Origin: Aphrocallistes beatrix | Taxonomy: Eukaryota > Porifera > Hexactinellida > Sceptrulophora > Aphrocallistidae | Direction of reading: 5' to 3' | DNA length: 64,000 bases | Assembly: GCA_963281255.1 (NCBI GenBank) | Contig: OY725488.1 | Coordinates: 8,715,524 to 8,779,523 of the forward strand | Part shown: one piece after another, positions 33,292 through 43,100 of the stretch | Layout of the letters: each line of letters opens with the position of its first letter | Numbering within the stretch: position 1 is the stretch's first letter | Notes under the pieces: generated by a model | What the model saw: the letters and a program-made list of their open reading frames with translations, nothing else | The model's database searches: none | Told to the model about the DNA's origin: nothing | Program-made: the position numbers and the translations under genes

Positions 33292-34410
33292 ATGATTGGG
33301 TTTATTCGTACTTTTCGCATTTCTACTGTAGTGTGCAAACCATTGCGCCGAGGGAAAAGTAGTATAATGGCCGGGAGGGAGCTTTTGAGCCAGGAGAGGA
33401 TAGAGCAGTGTCGAGAGTATATGGGAGAAGATTGGATTGCCGGCAGACCTGAAATATCCGTATCCTACATGTCGGGAGGTTTGACCAACTTCCTCTATCA
33501 CCTTAGTATAAAATCGGATAAGAATGAATGCCAAACCCCCAAGAACTGTTTGTTGAGAATGTTCTCTCAGATTTGGAGTCCAGACCAGTTGGCTATCAAC
33601 AACGTAGTTGTTGCTATTCTAGCAGAGAGAGGGATCGGTCCAAAGATATACGGAGTGCTCCCTTGCAACCAAGGGAGACTAGAAGAGTATTACTTCTGCA
33701 GAGAGCTGAACACGAGTGAATTGGTCCCCTACTATGACAGCATTGCAAAAATAGCCGGAAAACTTAATCGTCAATCTATGCCTCTCCCACGAAATGACGA
33801 TTTTATTTATAACTCGATGAATGCTTGGCTTACACAGATAAGATCAGATCCAGTTAAAATTGAATCGAACAGGAAAAAAATGGAGGAAATTTTTAGTGGA
33901 GTAAACTGGGAGGAAGAGATCTCGTGGTTGAAAACGCATCTGCGTTCAGTAGGATCGCCCATACTCTTCTGCCATAATGATCTGAATGAGGGGAATTTCT
34001 TGCTTTTGGACGGTGGAAGCAAGGAAATCAAACTAATCGACTTTGAATTCTGTAATTACAACTACCGAGGCTTCGAGTTAGCTCAGCTCTTCTACGAGAG
34101 TAGCATCAACATGACTCAGACTGACTACCCTCACTTCAAGCACACTCCTGACAACTATCCCAGGGAGGGAGACAGGAAGTATTTCGTCGCCCAATACCTC
34201 GCAGCCTTCCAACCAGATAAAGCACACGGCCCGGAAGATGTTGACTCTGTGTTGAGAGAAGTGGAGCTGATGAAACTAGCAGTGGATTTCTATTGGGCTC
34301 TGTGGGCTCTAGCCAAGGCACAGAATGACGACAGATTCGGATATATCGAGTACGCTGAATTAAGGATTGGTTTGTACCGCTCAGAGAAAGCTAATATTTT
34401 ACTTCAGTAG
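33292..34410 (+). CDS. Choline/ethanolamine kinase, paralogue 1
   Basis: Phosphorylates choline or ethanolamine with ATP, the first step of the Kennedy pathway of phospholipid synthesis, in the cytosol. 372 residues. The phosphotransferase motif FCHNDLNEGNFLLL and the choline-kinase motif IDFEFCNYNYRGFELAQLF are intact. An internal in-frame ATG at 33367 (MAGRELLSQ) matches the start of family members better. The first 25 residues are Arg-rich without acidic residues and could be a mitochondrial presequence or translated leader. Single exon. It is clearly diverged from the other two kinases in this window. Which of choline or ethanolamine it prefers cannot be told from sequence. Confidence 0.85.
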   Translation: MIGFIRTFRISTVVCKPLRRGKSSIMAGRELLSQERIEQCREYMGEDWIAGRPEISVSYMSGGLTNFLYHLSIKSDKNECQTPKNCLLRMFSQIWSPDQLAINNVVVAILAERGIGPKIYGVLPCNQGRLEEYYFCRELNTSELVPYYDSIAKIAGKLNRQSMPLPRNDDFIYNSMNAWLTQIRSDPVKIESNRKKMEEIFSGVNWEEEISWLKTHLRSVGSPILFCHNDLNEGNFLLLDGGSKEIKLIDFEFCNYNYRGFELAQLFYESSINMTQTDYPHFKHTPDNYPREGDRKYFVAQYLAAFQPDKAHGPEDVDSVLREVELMKLAVDFYWALWALAKAQNDDRFGYIEYAELRIGLYRSEKANILLQ

Positions 34411-34975
34411 TTAATCCATTATATTAGATATTCAAATTGAACTCTTCTTGTATGCTTTCAATAGAACTAAGTAGGCTACCTCGTTACAATACTAATAACA
34501 GTACTATAGGATGGCAATACAGTACCCTCGCTAATCCGAACACCCAAAATATTATCTTATTCGTCTCTATGCTTTGAATTAACGTTTATAATCTTATATC
34601 TTTCAATAAGATTGAGAAACCTCATTAATAAAAGCAATCCTAACAAAATAATATCCTTAACCCTACTTGGACTTGGGGTCAAAGGTATAAATAGAAAATT
34701 CCCACTTTCATTTTCACTTTCAGTTCACTTTCAATTAACTTTCACTTTCACTTCAACATTCCAAGTCCAATTAGGGTTAATATTCTAACAATACACATTT
34801 ATTAGTTAATACCATTAAATTAGTGTTATTTCACTAATCCGAACGATTTTTTCGATCATTGGCACAGAGCTGCTCGGATTAGCGAGGATGTACTGTATTG
34901 AAATAAGTTGCAACTTAGCCATTACACACATCATTAATAAAGGAAGAATATAGTCTAAATGTGATCCGCACTTAA
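34411..34975. other. Intergenic, no gene
   Basis: Contains a short-period tandem of CTTTCA variants (about 34697-34760) and a pair of inverted segments around TCCAAGT. Nothing coding seen. Confidence 0.4.
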
Positions 34976-35707
34976 TTACAGATCGAAGAACAGACTGGGG
35001 AAGTAGAAATGTGTCTCGGAGGCCTGGCTGTCCACCCACACCATCCCCTCCTTGAGGAGGTGGTCCATCACGTGGCCAGCCCGCTCTGCCGTCCAGCTGA
35101 GAGGAGGGGCTGTGAGGGCGGACAGACTGGTGTAGCCTGTCCTCTCTGCCGCCTGCATGGTGGTCGTGTGGTCCATGTTCAATTCGCCGGGTACCGACTG
35201 GACCAGTTTCTTCCCCCCGAGAGGAATTATCTTAAACCCATTTCCTAGGACAGCCAACTTCTTAATCGCTCTTGTCAGGTCGTCCAGACTGACGTCTTGT
35301 TGGAGTGTCTTACTCCGTGAGGTGATAACGCGTTTTCTCAGCTCTTCTAGCGTTATAAGTCCCCCGTTAACGTCGCGAGTCGCTAAGCAAATCTCGATTA
35401 TCTGAATTCCCACCTCGTAGTAGAAGTCCCCTACCCCCAGCAGTGAGGCCCAGAACCCCTTGCTGGAGGCCAGGGGGTCCACTCCGATACGGGCGCACAT
35501 CTGCTGGAACTGCGCTCTGAACTCTGGGTTCTTCTTTATCTCGCTCTTGTGCTTAGCCGCGAAATTCTCCAGATAAGATCGGAAAGAATCTATCTGCGAG
35601 CTAACGTGAGAGATTTCTATATCAGCAATCTCTGCGCCTTTCTCTCCATACTTAGCCTTTTCTATCTTCTCTTTGTTTATCGCGCCCAAGCCTCTCCTTC
35701 TAGCCAT
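34976..35707 (-). CDS. SNF8: ESCRT-II subunit SNF8 (VPS22/EAP30)
   Basis: 243 residues in one exon, colinear with animal SNF8 (about 258). The start MARRRGLGAINKEKI and the core KNPEFRAQFQQMCARIGVDPLAS, GVGDFYYEVG and GGLITLEELR are hallmarks of the family. SNF8 is two tandem winged-helix domains after an N-terminal helix and nucleates ESCRT-II, which with VPS25 and VPS36 sorts ubiquitinated cargo into multivesicular bodies. The short C-terminus ends FYFPSLFFDL, lacking the last ~15 residues of vertebrate SNF8. It sits between two choline kinase genes with no functional link evident. Confidence 0.95.
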   Translation of the reverse strand: MARRRGLGAINKEKIEKAKYGEKGAEIADIEISHVSSQIDSFRSYLENFAAKHKSEIKKNPEFRAQFQQMCARIGVDPLASSKGFWASLLGVGDFYYEVGIQIIEICLATRDVNGGLITLEELRKRVITSRSKTLQQDVSLDDLTRAIKKLAVLGNGFKIIPLGGKKLVQSVPGELNMDHTTTMQAAERTGYTSLSALTAPPLSWTAERAGHVMDHLLKEGMVWVDSQASETHFYFPSLFFDL

Positions 35708-35805
35708 TCTTAGATATCCCCAGTCTTCAATCTAAATTCTAGATACGTGCACATAACATAAGTAAATGCAAATAGAAATATAATTTTTCAGGTATACCTA
35801 ATTTC

Positions 35806-35880
35806 CAGGACGGGACGGGATCCAGTCCCGGAAATTAGGTATCTTAACCCGTCCCGTCCCGGAAATTAGGCATACCCGAA
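35806..35880. repeat. Short inverted/direct repeat of GGGACGGG motifs
   Basis: CCAGGACGGGACGGGATCC and GTCCCGTCCCGGAAATTAGG form overlapping inverted and direct repeats just upstream of choline kinase paralogue 2. Role unknown. Confidence 0.4.
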
Positions 35881-35932
35881 TTTTTCGAAATTATAAGCTA
35901 CCCAGTACTCCAACTCTACTATAATTAGCACC

Positions 35933-37000
35933 ATGGCTGATACATCAGTTCAAGTGTCCGAGGAGATACTGAGCATGTGTCGGAGATTGATGGGAGGTAG
36001 CTGGAGTAACACTTCCTTCCCTATACACGTACAGCCCATCTCACAGGGACAAACCAACCAACTCTTCATCCTACGACTCAAACAACAAGACACTGACCTC
36101 TCCCCTCAATCCTCCACTCCCCCTCACACCGTCATTCTCAGACTGTTCGCTGATATCTGGACACAAGATGACGTCATCACTCAGAACATCGTCTACACGA
36201 TCCTCTCGGAGAGAGGCATCGCGCCCAGACTCTACGGGATGCTGCCCCACTCGCAGGGAAGGATCGAGCACTTCTACCAGTGCCGAACCCTCACCAACCC
36301 CGAACTCTACCGGCCGGAGGTCATCAGGCACGCGTGCCGGATCGTAGCCGACATCCACCGCCAAGAAATGCCTCTCCCCAAGGAGGCCAGCTTTGTGTTC
36401 GGATGCATGCGGAGATGGTTGAAGCAGTGCGGGAGTATCCGTCTGTCCGATCCAGGGAGACAGGAACGGTTGAATGGAATGCTGAGTGAGAGGAAATGGG
36501 ACCAGGAGCTGGACTGGTTGGAACAACATCTAAAACACCTCAACCATCCCATTGTATTCTGCCATAACGATCTCAGTCAAGCGAACTTGCTCCTCCTCAC
36601 GGACAGACAAGAACTTACTGTGAAGTCCATCGATTTCGAGTTCAGTAACTATAACTATCGCGGATTTGATTTCGCCCAGTTTTTCAGAGAATCGGCATTC
36701 GACTACACAATCTCAGATTACCCTTTCTACGCCTACTCAGAGTCCGCATACCCCTCCCACGCGACCAGGTGTGAAGTTATTCACACCTATCTAGAACACC
36801 TGATTCCGGATGCAGCACACTCCTCGGAAGAAACTGAAAGGATTGTTGAGGAGATAGACGGACTGAAAATTCTTGTTGATATTTGGGGGTTTTTCTGGGC
36901 GCTTTCTATGCTTCACACCTCTGGCACATTCGGCTATCTGGAGTTCTCACAAACCAGACTAGTCATGTACAAGACAGAGAAATCAAGAATAACTAAATAG
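35933..37000 (+). CDS. Choline/ethanolamine kinase, paralogue 2
   Basis: 355 residues, single exon. FCHNDLSQANLLLL and IDFEFSNYNYRGFDFAQFF give a complete catalytic site. From the ATG through the Asp of HND (residue ~212) the gene is about 99% identical at DNA level to paralogue 3 on the opposite strand, with only about six differences. After that point the two are strongly diverged. The two genes converge, with stop codons about 66 bases apart, so transcripts may overlap in their 3' UTRs. Confidence 0.9.
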   Translation: MADTSVQVSEEILSMCRRLMGGSWSNTSFPIHVQPISQGQTNQLFILRLKQQDTDLSPQSSTPPHTVILRLFADIWTQDDVITQNIVYTILSERGIAPRLYGMLPHSQGRIEHFYQCRTLTNPELYRPEVIRHACRIVADIHRQEMPLPKEASFVFGCMRRWLKQCGSIRLSDPGRQERLNGMLSERKWDQELDWLEQHLKHLNHPIVFCHNDLSQANLLLLTDRQELTVKSIDFEFSNYNYRGFDFAQFFRESAFDYTISDYPFYAYSESAYPSHATRCEVIHTYLEHLIPDAAHSSEETERIVEEIDGLKILVDIWGFFWALSMLHTSGTFGYLEFSQTRLVMYKTEKSRITK

Positions 37001-37066
37001 ATAACTTTACGGATGATGGTAATGTGTATTATACAAACAAATAACTATGTATTTGAATTCTACTGC

Positions 37067-38155
37067 CTATTTCGCCTTAACATTACTTGTGTGTAGATGT
37101 CGGTTCTTTTCACTATTGTACAAGGAAAGATGTACTTCTGCGAAACTTAACGAGTCAAAAACAATCACGTTCTCTGCACAGGTTTTCAATCCCCAAAGGA
37201 GCACAAACAAGTTCGAGTATAGGCGCATATCTTGAATTTCTACGATGAGTCTTTCCACGTCTTCCTTCTCTACAGCTGCTCGGTGAAAATACTCCAGATA
37301 CGTCTTGGAAATTTCTTTTCTCAGCTCCAGAGAGGGATAGCTCTCCGGAGAGAATTTGAAACCAGGATGTTCAGGGCAATCAAAGTCAAACATGAAGTCA
37401 TGGAATAGTTGCGCCCACTCGTACGCCCTGTAGTTATACGAGGAGCATTCGTAGTCAATTATTTCGATCTGAAATTCGCTCTTGTCGAGTATCTTAATTA
37501 TATTTTGTGAGTATACATCGTTATGGCAGAATACAATGGGATGGTTGAGGTGTTTTAGATGTTGTTCCAACCAGTCCAGCTCCTGGTCCCATTTCCTCTC
37601 ACTCAGCATTCCATTCAACCGTTCCTGTCTCCCTGGATCGGACAGACGGATACTCCCGCACTGCTTCAACCATCTCCGCATACATCCGAACACAAAGCTG
37701 GCCTCCTTGGGGAGAGGCATTTCTTGGCGGTGGATGTCGGCTACGATCCGGCACGCGTGCCTGATGACCTCCGGCCGGTAGAGTTCGGGGTTGGTGAGGG
37801 TTCGGCACTGGTAGAAGTGCTCGATCCTTCCCTGCGAGTGGGGCAGCATCCCGTAGAGTCTGGGCGCGATGCCTCTCTCCGAGAGGATCGTGTAGACGAT
37901 GTTCTGAGTGATGACGTCATCTTGTGTCCAGATATCAGCGAACAGTCTGAGAATGACGGTGTGAGGGAGAGTGGAGGAGTGAGAGGAGTGGTCAGTGTCT
38001 TGTTGTTTGAGTCGTAGGATGAAGAGTTGGTTGGTTTGTCCCTGTGAGATGGGCTGTACGTGTATAGGGAAGGAAGTGTTACTCCAGCTACCTCCCATCA
38101 ATCTCCGACACATGCTCAGTATCTCCTCGGACACTTGAACTGATGTATCAGCCAT
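37067..38155 (-). CDS. Choline/ethanolamine kinase, paralogue 3
   Basis: 362 residues from the ATG at 38155 (MADTSVQVSEE). The longer open frame begins with TTG and is not used. The first ~212 residues are shared with paralogue 2. The C-terminal part is distinct: FCHNDVYSQNIIKIL and IDYECSSYNYRAYEWAQLF, where the usual YNYRG becomes YNYRA. The catalytic HND, Asn and the Asp and Glu of IDxE remain, so activity is expected, possibly with different substrate preference. The tail is basic (NRHLHTSNVKAK). Confidence 0.9.
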   Translation of the reverse strand: MADTSVQVSEEILSMCRRLMGGSWSNTSFPIHVQPISQGQTNQLFILRLKQQDTDHSSHSSTLPHTVILRLFADIWTQDDVITQNIVYTILSERGIAPRLYGMLPHSQGRIEHFYQCRTLTNPELYRPEVIRHACRIVADIHRQEMPLPKEASFVFGCMRRWLKQCGSIRLSDPGRQERLNGMLSERKWDQELDWLEQHLKHLNHPIVFCHNDVYSQNIIKILDKSEFQIEIIDYECSSYNYRAYEWAQLFHDFMFDFDCPEHPGFKFSPESYPSLELRKEISKTYLEYFHRAAVEKEDVERLIVEIQDMRLYSNLFVLLWGLKTCAENVIVFDSLSFAEVHLSLYNSEKNRHLHTSNVKAK

Positions 38156-38442
38156 GGTAGCCAATTGTACCAAGAGAAAGCCGAGTTATCTATTGGCCAG
38201 ATAGTTCTTCGTAATGTGGGTTATGAAAGTAATATAAACAATTCATTATTATGAATTATGGCAAGTCACAAGACATCGAACGTCAGTTTAAGAACGTCTT
38301 AAATGTGTTGAATATACGCATTTATATTTAATGAAAACACCTGGCAGATACGCGAAATTATTCAATTTAATTACTAAGTCAGATAGTGAGATCGCATTAC
38401 CTGAAAAAAATCAAATATTTGATTCTACAAAATAATCGAGAA

Positions 38443-39891
38443 CTAATCTAGCCTAGTACAGATCCAGTTGTGTGTGCTATGCAGAGGAATGTGCAGAGAT
38501 CCGTCCTCATTATACTGAACAGCATGAATAAGTTGATCTTGAGGAAAACATTTCATAACTAGATTGAAATGGACAATGTGCTTGGTGTACCACTTGTTTA
38601 GAAGAGGGTGGAGAGACAGAGGAAGATCATTTCGGAGCTCACTGAACTTGTCATTCGTAATGAGAAGTCCCCGCTCCTTCAGCCTCAGAGTGCCATAAAT
38701 CGTGAAAAGATCATCTCTTGAGTCGGACTGTGTGGTCGACACAGTGGCTAGCTCCTGCAGCTTTTCTTTTTGGGATTGAGGGGTGTTGTTGAGCATGTAA
38801 CGGCGGAAGACAATGAACAGTTGGGAGTTAGGGTACTCTTTCCGGAGTATTTCTGAAAAAGTGATCAGCCTCGAGCATCTATGAGAATTGACCAGAAAAG
38901 AGGCATTCATCCCATCAATAATTATGCCCTGTGAGTTGGAATTGTCAGCTTGGAGTGATTCAGAAAAGCTCGAGAAAGTAGATTGGAAATTTTCAATATC
39001 CACCTTCATCCCTTTAGTCCTCTGGAACTTGTCATATTGTTCCTGGATAATCTCATGCAACTTAGTCTTCAAAGTCTCATACTCTTCCTCCGTGAGTTCT
39101 ACCTTGCGGATACTTTGACCACAAATGCCACATGCGCCGTCTACCAGCGGGGCTAGTTTTATAGGAGTCTCAGACTTGGCTAGAGTCGACAAGGTTTCGG
39201 AGAGGTTTTGGAATACGTCGCTATCCCTGACGGGAAACTCCATCTTATGGTAATACTTGAGACACTTTTTTAGCAAATCAATCAGTATTTGGTTGCTTGG
39301 ATCCGAAGTTATCAAGTCGCACAAGCAGTTCAGTATCGCATCATGAATTCTATACTTTTTCTCCATGTACGTATCTAAAATATTTCCTATCATTTGGTAG
39401 TCCTTTATTTTACGCAGAAGATGCTCGATAGAGTTTGTGAAGGAATTCGCCCTGAGTGCATACCCTTTCGCCAAACAGGTTTCCAAGATATCCAGCACCA
39501 TCTCAGTTGAGTTATCACTAATCGCATTTTCTAGAATTAATCCAGTGAGTCCGGATTCAGGAAATATTCCCACCTCCAGCAGGTAGGCCCTCAACTCATA
39601 CCAGCTCATTGGCTGCTCGTAATACAACAACAGCTTAAAACCTATCGTTAAGATGGGGGAGGAAAATTTGAACTTTTCATCCTTCAGTTTAGAGAACAAT
39701 TCCAAAGCCTTTGCTGGGTTTCGCTGCTTGAGAGAAGCATACACCGGCAACTCTGTGTTGTCGAGCTTTTTCAAGCTTGGATACTTTAACAACTGTTTGG
39801 AATCTAAAGTAGAAAGTCGCCTCCAAATGGTGAGGCTAGGCAGTGAGTTGCTCGAACAGAGCTGTGAGCAGCGATGGAGTAGACTCCACAT
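38443..39891 (-). CDS. PRORP: Protein-only RNase P catalytic subunit (PRORP/MRPP3)
   Basis: 482 residues, single exon. Cleaves 5' leaders from mitochondrial tRNA precursors, in animals together with TRMT10C and HSD17B10. The start (MWSLLHRCSQLCSSNSL...WRRLSTL) is an Arg/Ser-rich mitochondrial presequence. Residues ~50-200 are helical PPR-like. A structural zinc site is indicated by ACGICGQ at about residue 255, pairing with the C-terminal His and Cys (HNWICTRLD). The metallonuclease (NYN) domain shows IIIDGMNASF, DSRDDLFTIY and LLITNDKFSELR with the expected aspartates. It is shorter than human MRPP3 (583), mostly N-terminally. Confidence 0.93.
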   Translation of the reverse strand: MWSLLHRCSQLCSSNSLPSLTIWRRLSTLDSKQLLKYPSLKKLDNTELPVYASLKQRNPAKALELFSKLKDEKFKFSSPILTIGFKLLLYYEQPMSWYELRAYLLEVGIFPESGLTGLILENAISDNSTEMVLDILETCLAKGYALRANSFTNSIEHLLRKIKDYQMIGNILDTYMEKKYRIHDAILNCLCDLITSDPSNQILIDLLKKCLKYYHKMEFPVRDSDVFQNLSETLSTLAKSETPIKLAPLVDGACGICGQSIRKVELTEEEYETLKTKLHEIIQEQYDKFQRTKGMKVDIENFQSTFSSFSESLQADNSNSQGIIIDGMNASFLVNSHRCSRLITFSEILRKEYPNSQLFIVFRRYMLNNTPQSQKEKLQELATVSTTQSDSRDDLFTIYGTLRLKERGLLITNDKFSELRNDLPLSLHPLLNKWYTKHIVHFNLVMKCFPQDQLIHAVQYNEDGSLHIPLHSTHNWICTRLD

Positions 39892-40166
39892 ACTCCTGTA
39901 CTGATCTAAAGCACCAAATACAGTAGAACTTCGTTAACACGGATACTTAAAGGCCCCTTTGACCCTTAAGCGAGGCCGTAAAGCGGTCTTTGTTAGGGAG
40001 TTCCCGTCGCGAAGCGTTAAAATTGTGTAATATAGCGAAAGCGAACTCTATAGTAATGTAAGTACCATTATTTTGAAGGATAAAAATTCTACAAATATAT
40101 CGTCATGAATATAAAAATAAGAAGTTTAGGTAAAAACTAAAAGGTTTAGCTAAAAACAGAGTTGCA

Positions 40167-43100
40167 CTAGTGCAGTGAGGATCCGCTGATTGCTGAGAAT
40201 ATGAGATGTGAGTGGAAGGAAGTCCTGTCTCCCATGAAGGAGTGGTCGGGTCTGCCAGGGTAGTATTCGTTACTATCTCGTGTCTGTCTTCTGTCATTCA
40301 CAGTGCTACTCTGAAGAATCGGTTCCAGCGTGTCGACCATTTCGTGGAAGTTGGTCGAGAGCTGCTCCTGGTAATCCTGTCTCGAGTCCCCGAGGATGCG
40401 ACTGACCATCTCTAGGGCGCTGAAAGAGGCCTGGACGAAGTAGCTGAACGCGTCCTTGAGTGTCTGTACGTGGTTCACTGCTTGCTTCCGGACGTTCTGT
40501 GGCGACAGGAAGGCGCGGTAGTACTCGAGCGGTCCCTCGTTAACAGTGGCCCCCACACATCCCTGTAGCGTCAGTTCGAGCAGGTTTAGGTCTGGAGGCT
40601 CCGTACGGATCACTTTCTCAAGGTCTGAGGTTTTGTTCCTCAGAGCTGTGATCGCAACTTCTATCGGGGTCAGTTCGATGGTCTCCGAATCGATCACCTC
40701 TATCCTCCGTTTGATGTAGGGGAAGTCGTTCCGTGTGCGCAGGATCGTTACCTGCATGTACTGCGTCTCAACCGAGCCCTGGGACCGGCCAGATTTCGTG
40801 AACGGAGTCTGGAAGAAGAAGTGAGATATTTTATTTTCCCTTTCGAACTTGGTTTGCCTCTCTCCCTTCTTCTCTCGCTGGAAGTAGGCCTCTACGTGTG
40901 TTATCTGTAAGTAGTTCTTGCTGGCGTCGACTGTCTTCGGCTCCAGTGAGCTGGAGTCCTTCAGGACCACGAGGTCAGTCACGCGGGTGGAGACGCACTT
41001 CTGCGTCATCTTATCCACGAACTCGGCTAGCGTTGTGATTCCTGGCTCTCGGTAGATATACTGTTTGTTGTGGTTACCGCCGAATGCCTTCCCGAAGAAT
41101 TTACATCTGAAGTATGTCCCTAGGAACCTCCTACCCGTCTTCATCACTTCTTTGGTCTTGACGGCTGACTCGTGCATTCTGCGGAACAGCCTCTCCATCC
41201 CTTCGAAATCGCGGTTTTCCTCTAGCAGGGGGAGGGTGAGCTTGAATACGGGGAGCATGAGTTCGTACAGCTCTGACTCGTGCAAGAAGCGTAGACACTT
41301 CTCCAGCATCAAGATGAAGTCCTTCTCCGTGTAAGATTGATTCCCGCGCAGCTCCTGGTCTATCTTCATGCGCCCCTCGTCTTTCGGGATGTTATGGGAA
41401 ATGCTCTCAAAGTCGTTGCTATGCAGTGTCCCTAGTCCGAAGTTGTACAAATACTGAGCTAGGATGGCTGCGATGTGGAGATAGCACTGGGCCGCCTCAG
41501 TGAGGAATCCCTCCTGCATGTGCATACTGCCCAGGTTGTCCAGCCAGGTGATCCTGAGCTCCGGCGTGTTGGAGTAGGACGCCGCCAGCATCCAGTACAC
41601 CTCCACCAGCTCGTCGTAGTCGTGCTGGACATTCCGCATCTCGGCCAGGCTGCTAAGGATGTCCTTCAGACGCCGCATCAGCTCCTGAACTTCGTCCTGG
41701 AACTGGATGTACTTCTTCACGGAGGTCTCTGATCCGGAGTAGGTGTTGATCGCATTCAGTGATCGTTTCAGGAATGCGTCCGACTGCTTAATGAGTCCCA
41801 CTGCGGAGAGTTTAGAGATGGAGATGGTCGCGTAGAGCTGAGTTCGCACGAAATTCTCTCCGGAGAACTCGAAGTTGCTCCTGAGCAGGAAGTAGAGCAG
41901 CGTGCAGGCCTCGTTCCTAACCAGCGTCAGGCGAGAGTTGGAGTGAGCGAGGCTGTTGTAGATCAGGAACTCGCAGAACTCGTTCTTCCCTTTGAAGAGG
42001 AGGGAAGGGAAGTTGTAGATAAAGGAGAACAGGAACGCATACCAATGCACCCAGATGGCATCCGAGTGCTGGAGAGCGAAGAAAGTGGAGATCACTTTGA
42101 AGTACTGTCTCATCATGGGGGAGTTGGTCTCTAGGAGGGAGCGGTAGTGGGAGGCGAACACGTCCATGACGCTGATCACGATGAGGGACACTTCGTGGGA
42201 GAGCTCAGAGCGCGCCTTGGCCAGCTTCTGGACCAGCATGGCATGGCTGTCCTCGGAGGCGGTCGACCCGTCGGCCGAGACGGTGGTGATGACAGTGTTG
42301 GTCTTGCCCCTGTCCCGGCCCGACCCGGTGACGAGGGGGAGAGTCTCGAGGTAGATGGCCTTCTTCCCCGCGTAGGAGAACGTGTAGAGGCACTCCACCA
42401 GGAGGTCGAAGAAGGACAGGAGCGCCAACATGTCCAGCGGAAGCTGGCCCTCGTCCTCCCAGCTCTGGGGGGGCAGGGAGGAGAGGGTGGAGAAGTATTC
42501 GTCCCACCACTTCACCAGCTGCCCCGAGTCTGAGTTCTTGAGGAGGTTGAGGAAGCAGGCCAGGAGCAGCTGCTTCTCCTCCACACTGAAGTCCGCCTGT
42601 CCGATGCCCAGGTCCATCGAGCTGTTCTGTCTGCCGAACTCGACCGACTCCTCCTCCGCCTGCCCCAGGAGGCTGCTGCTCTGGCTGATCGTGGACAGCT
42701 TCTTGCGCATCTGAATCCCGCCCTCCACGTAGGAGCTGGATCCGGTGGACAGGGGCCGCTCCACGATCTCGGACAGACGTGAGTCACTGCGGAGGGACTG
42801 GTAGGAGAAGACGGTGCTCCTTGCGGTGTCGGACCGGAGGGGAAGCGTGGCTCTGGGAGAGCTGAAGGACAGCTTCTTCCCTTTGGCGGGGCGGTGGGCT
42901 GGAGTGAGGAGGGAGGACTCGGTGCTCATCGACTTGCTGAACTCGATCTGGGGGGTCTGGGCGCCGGAGTCGTATCCGGAGATGACGCGGTGCGCGAACT
43001 GCAGCATCATGGACAGGAAGCCCGTGTAGAGGCAGGCCACGCGGGAGCGCTTGAAGCTGTCGTCGCAGTAGCGCGGGTCTGTGTCGTGCTTGGCGAGCAC

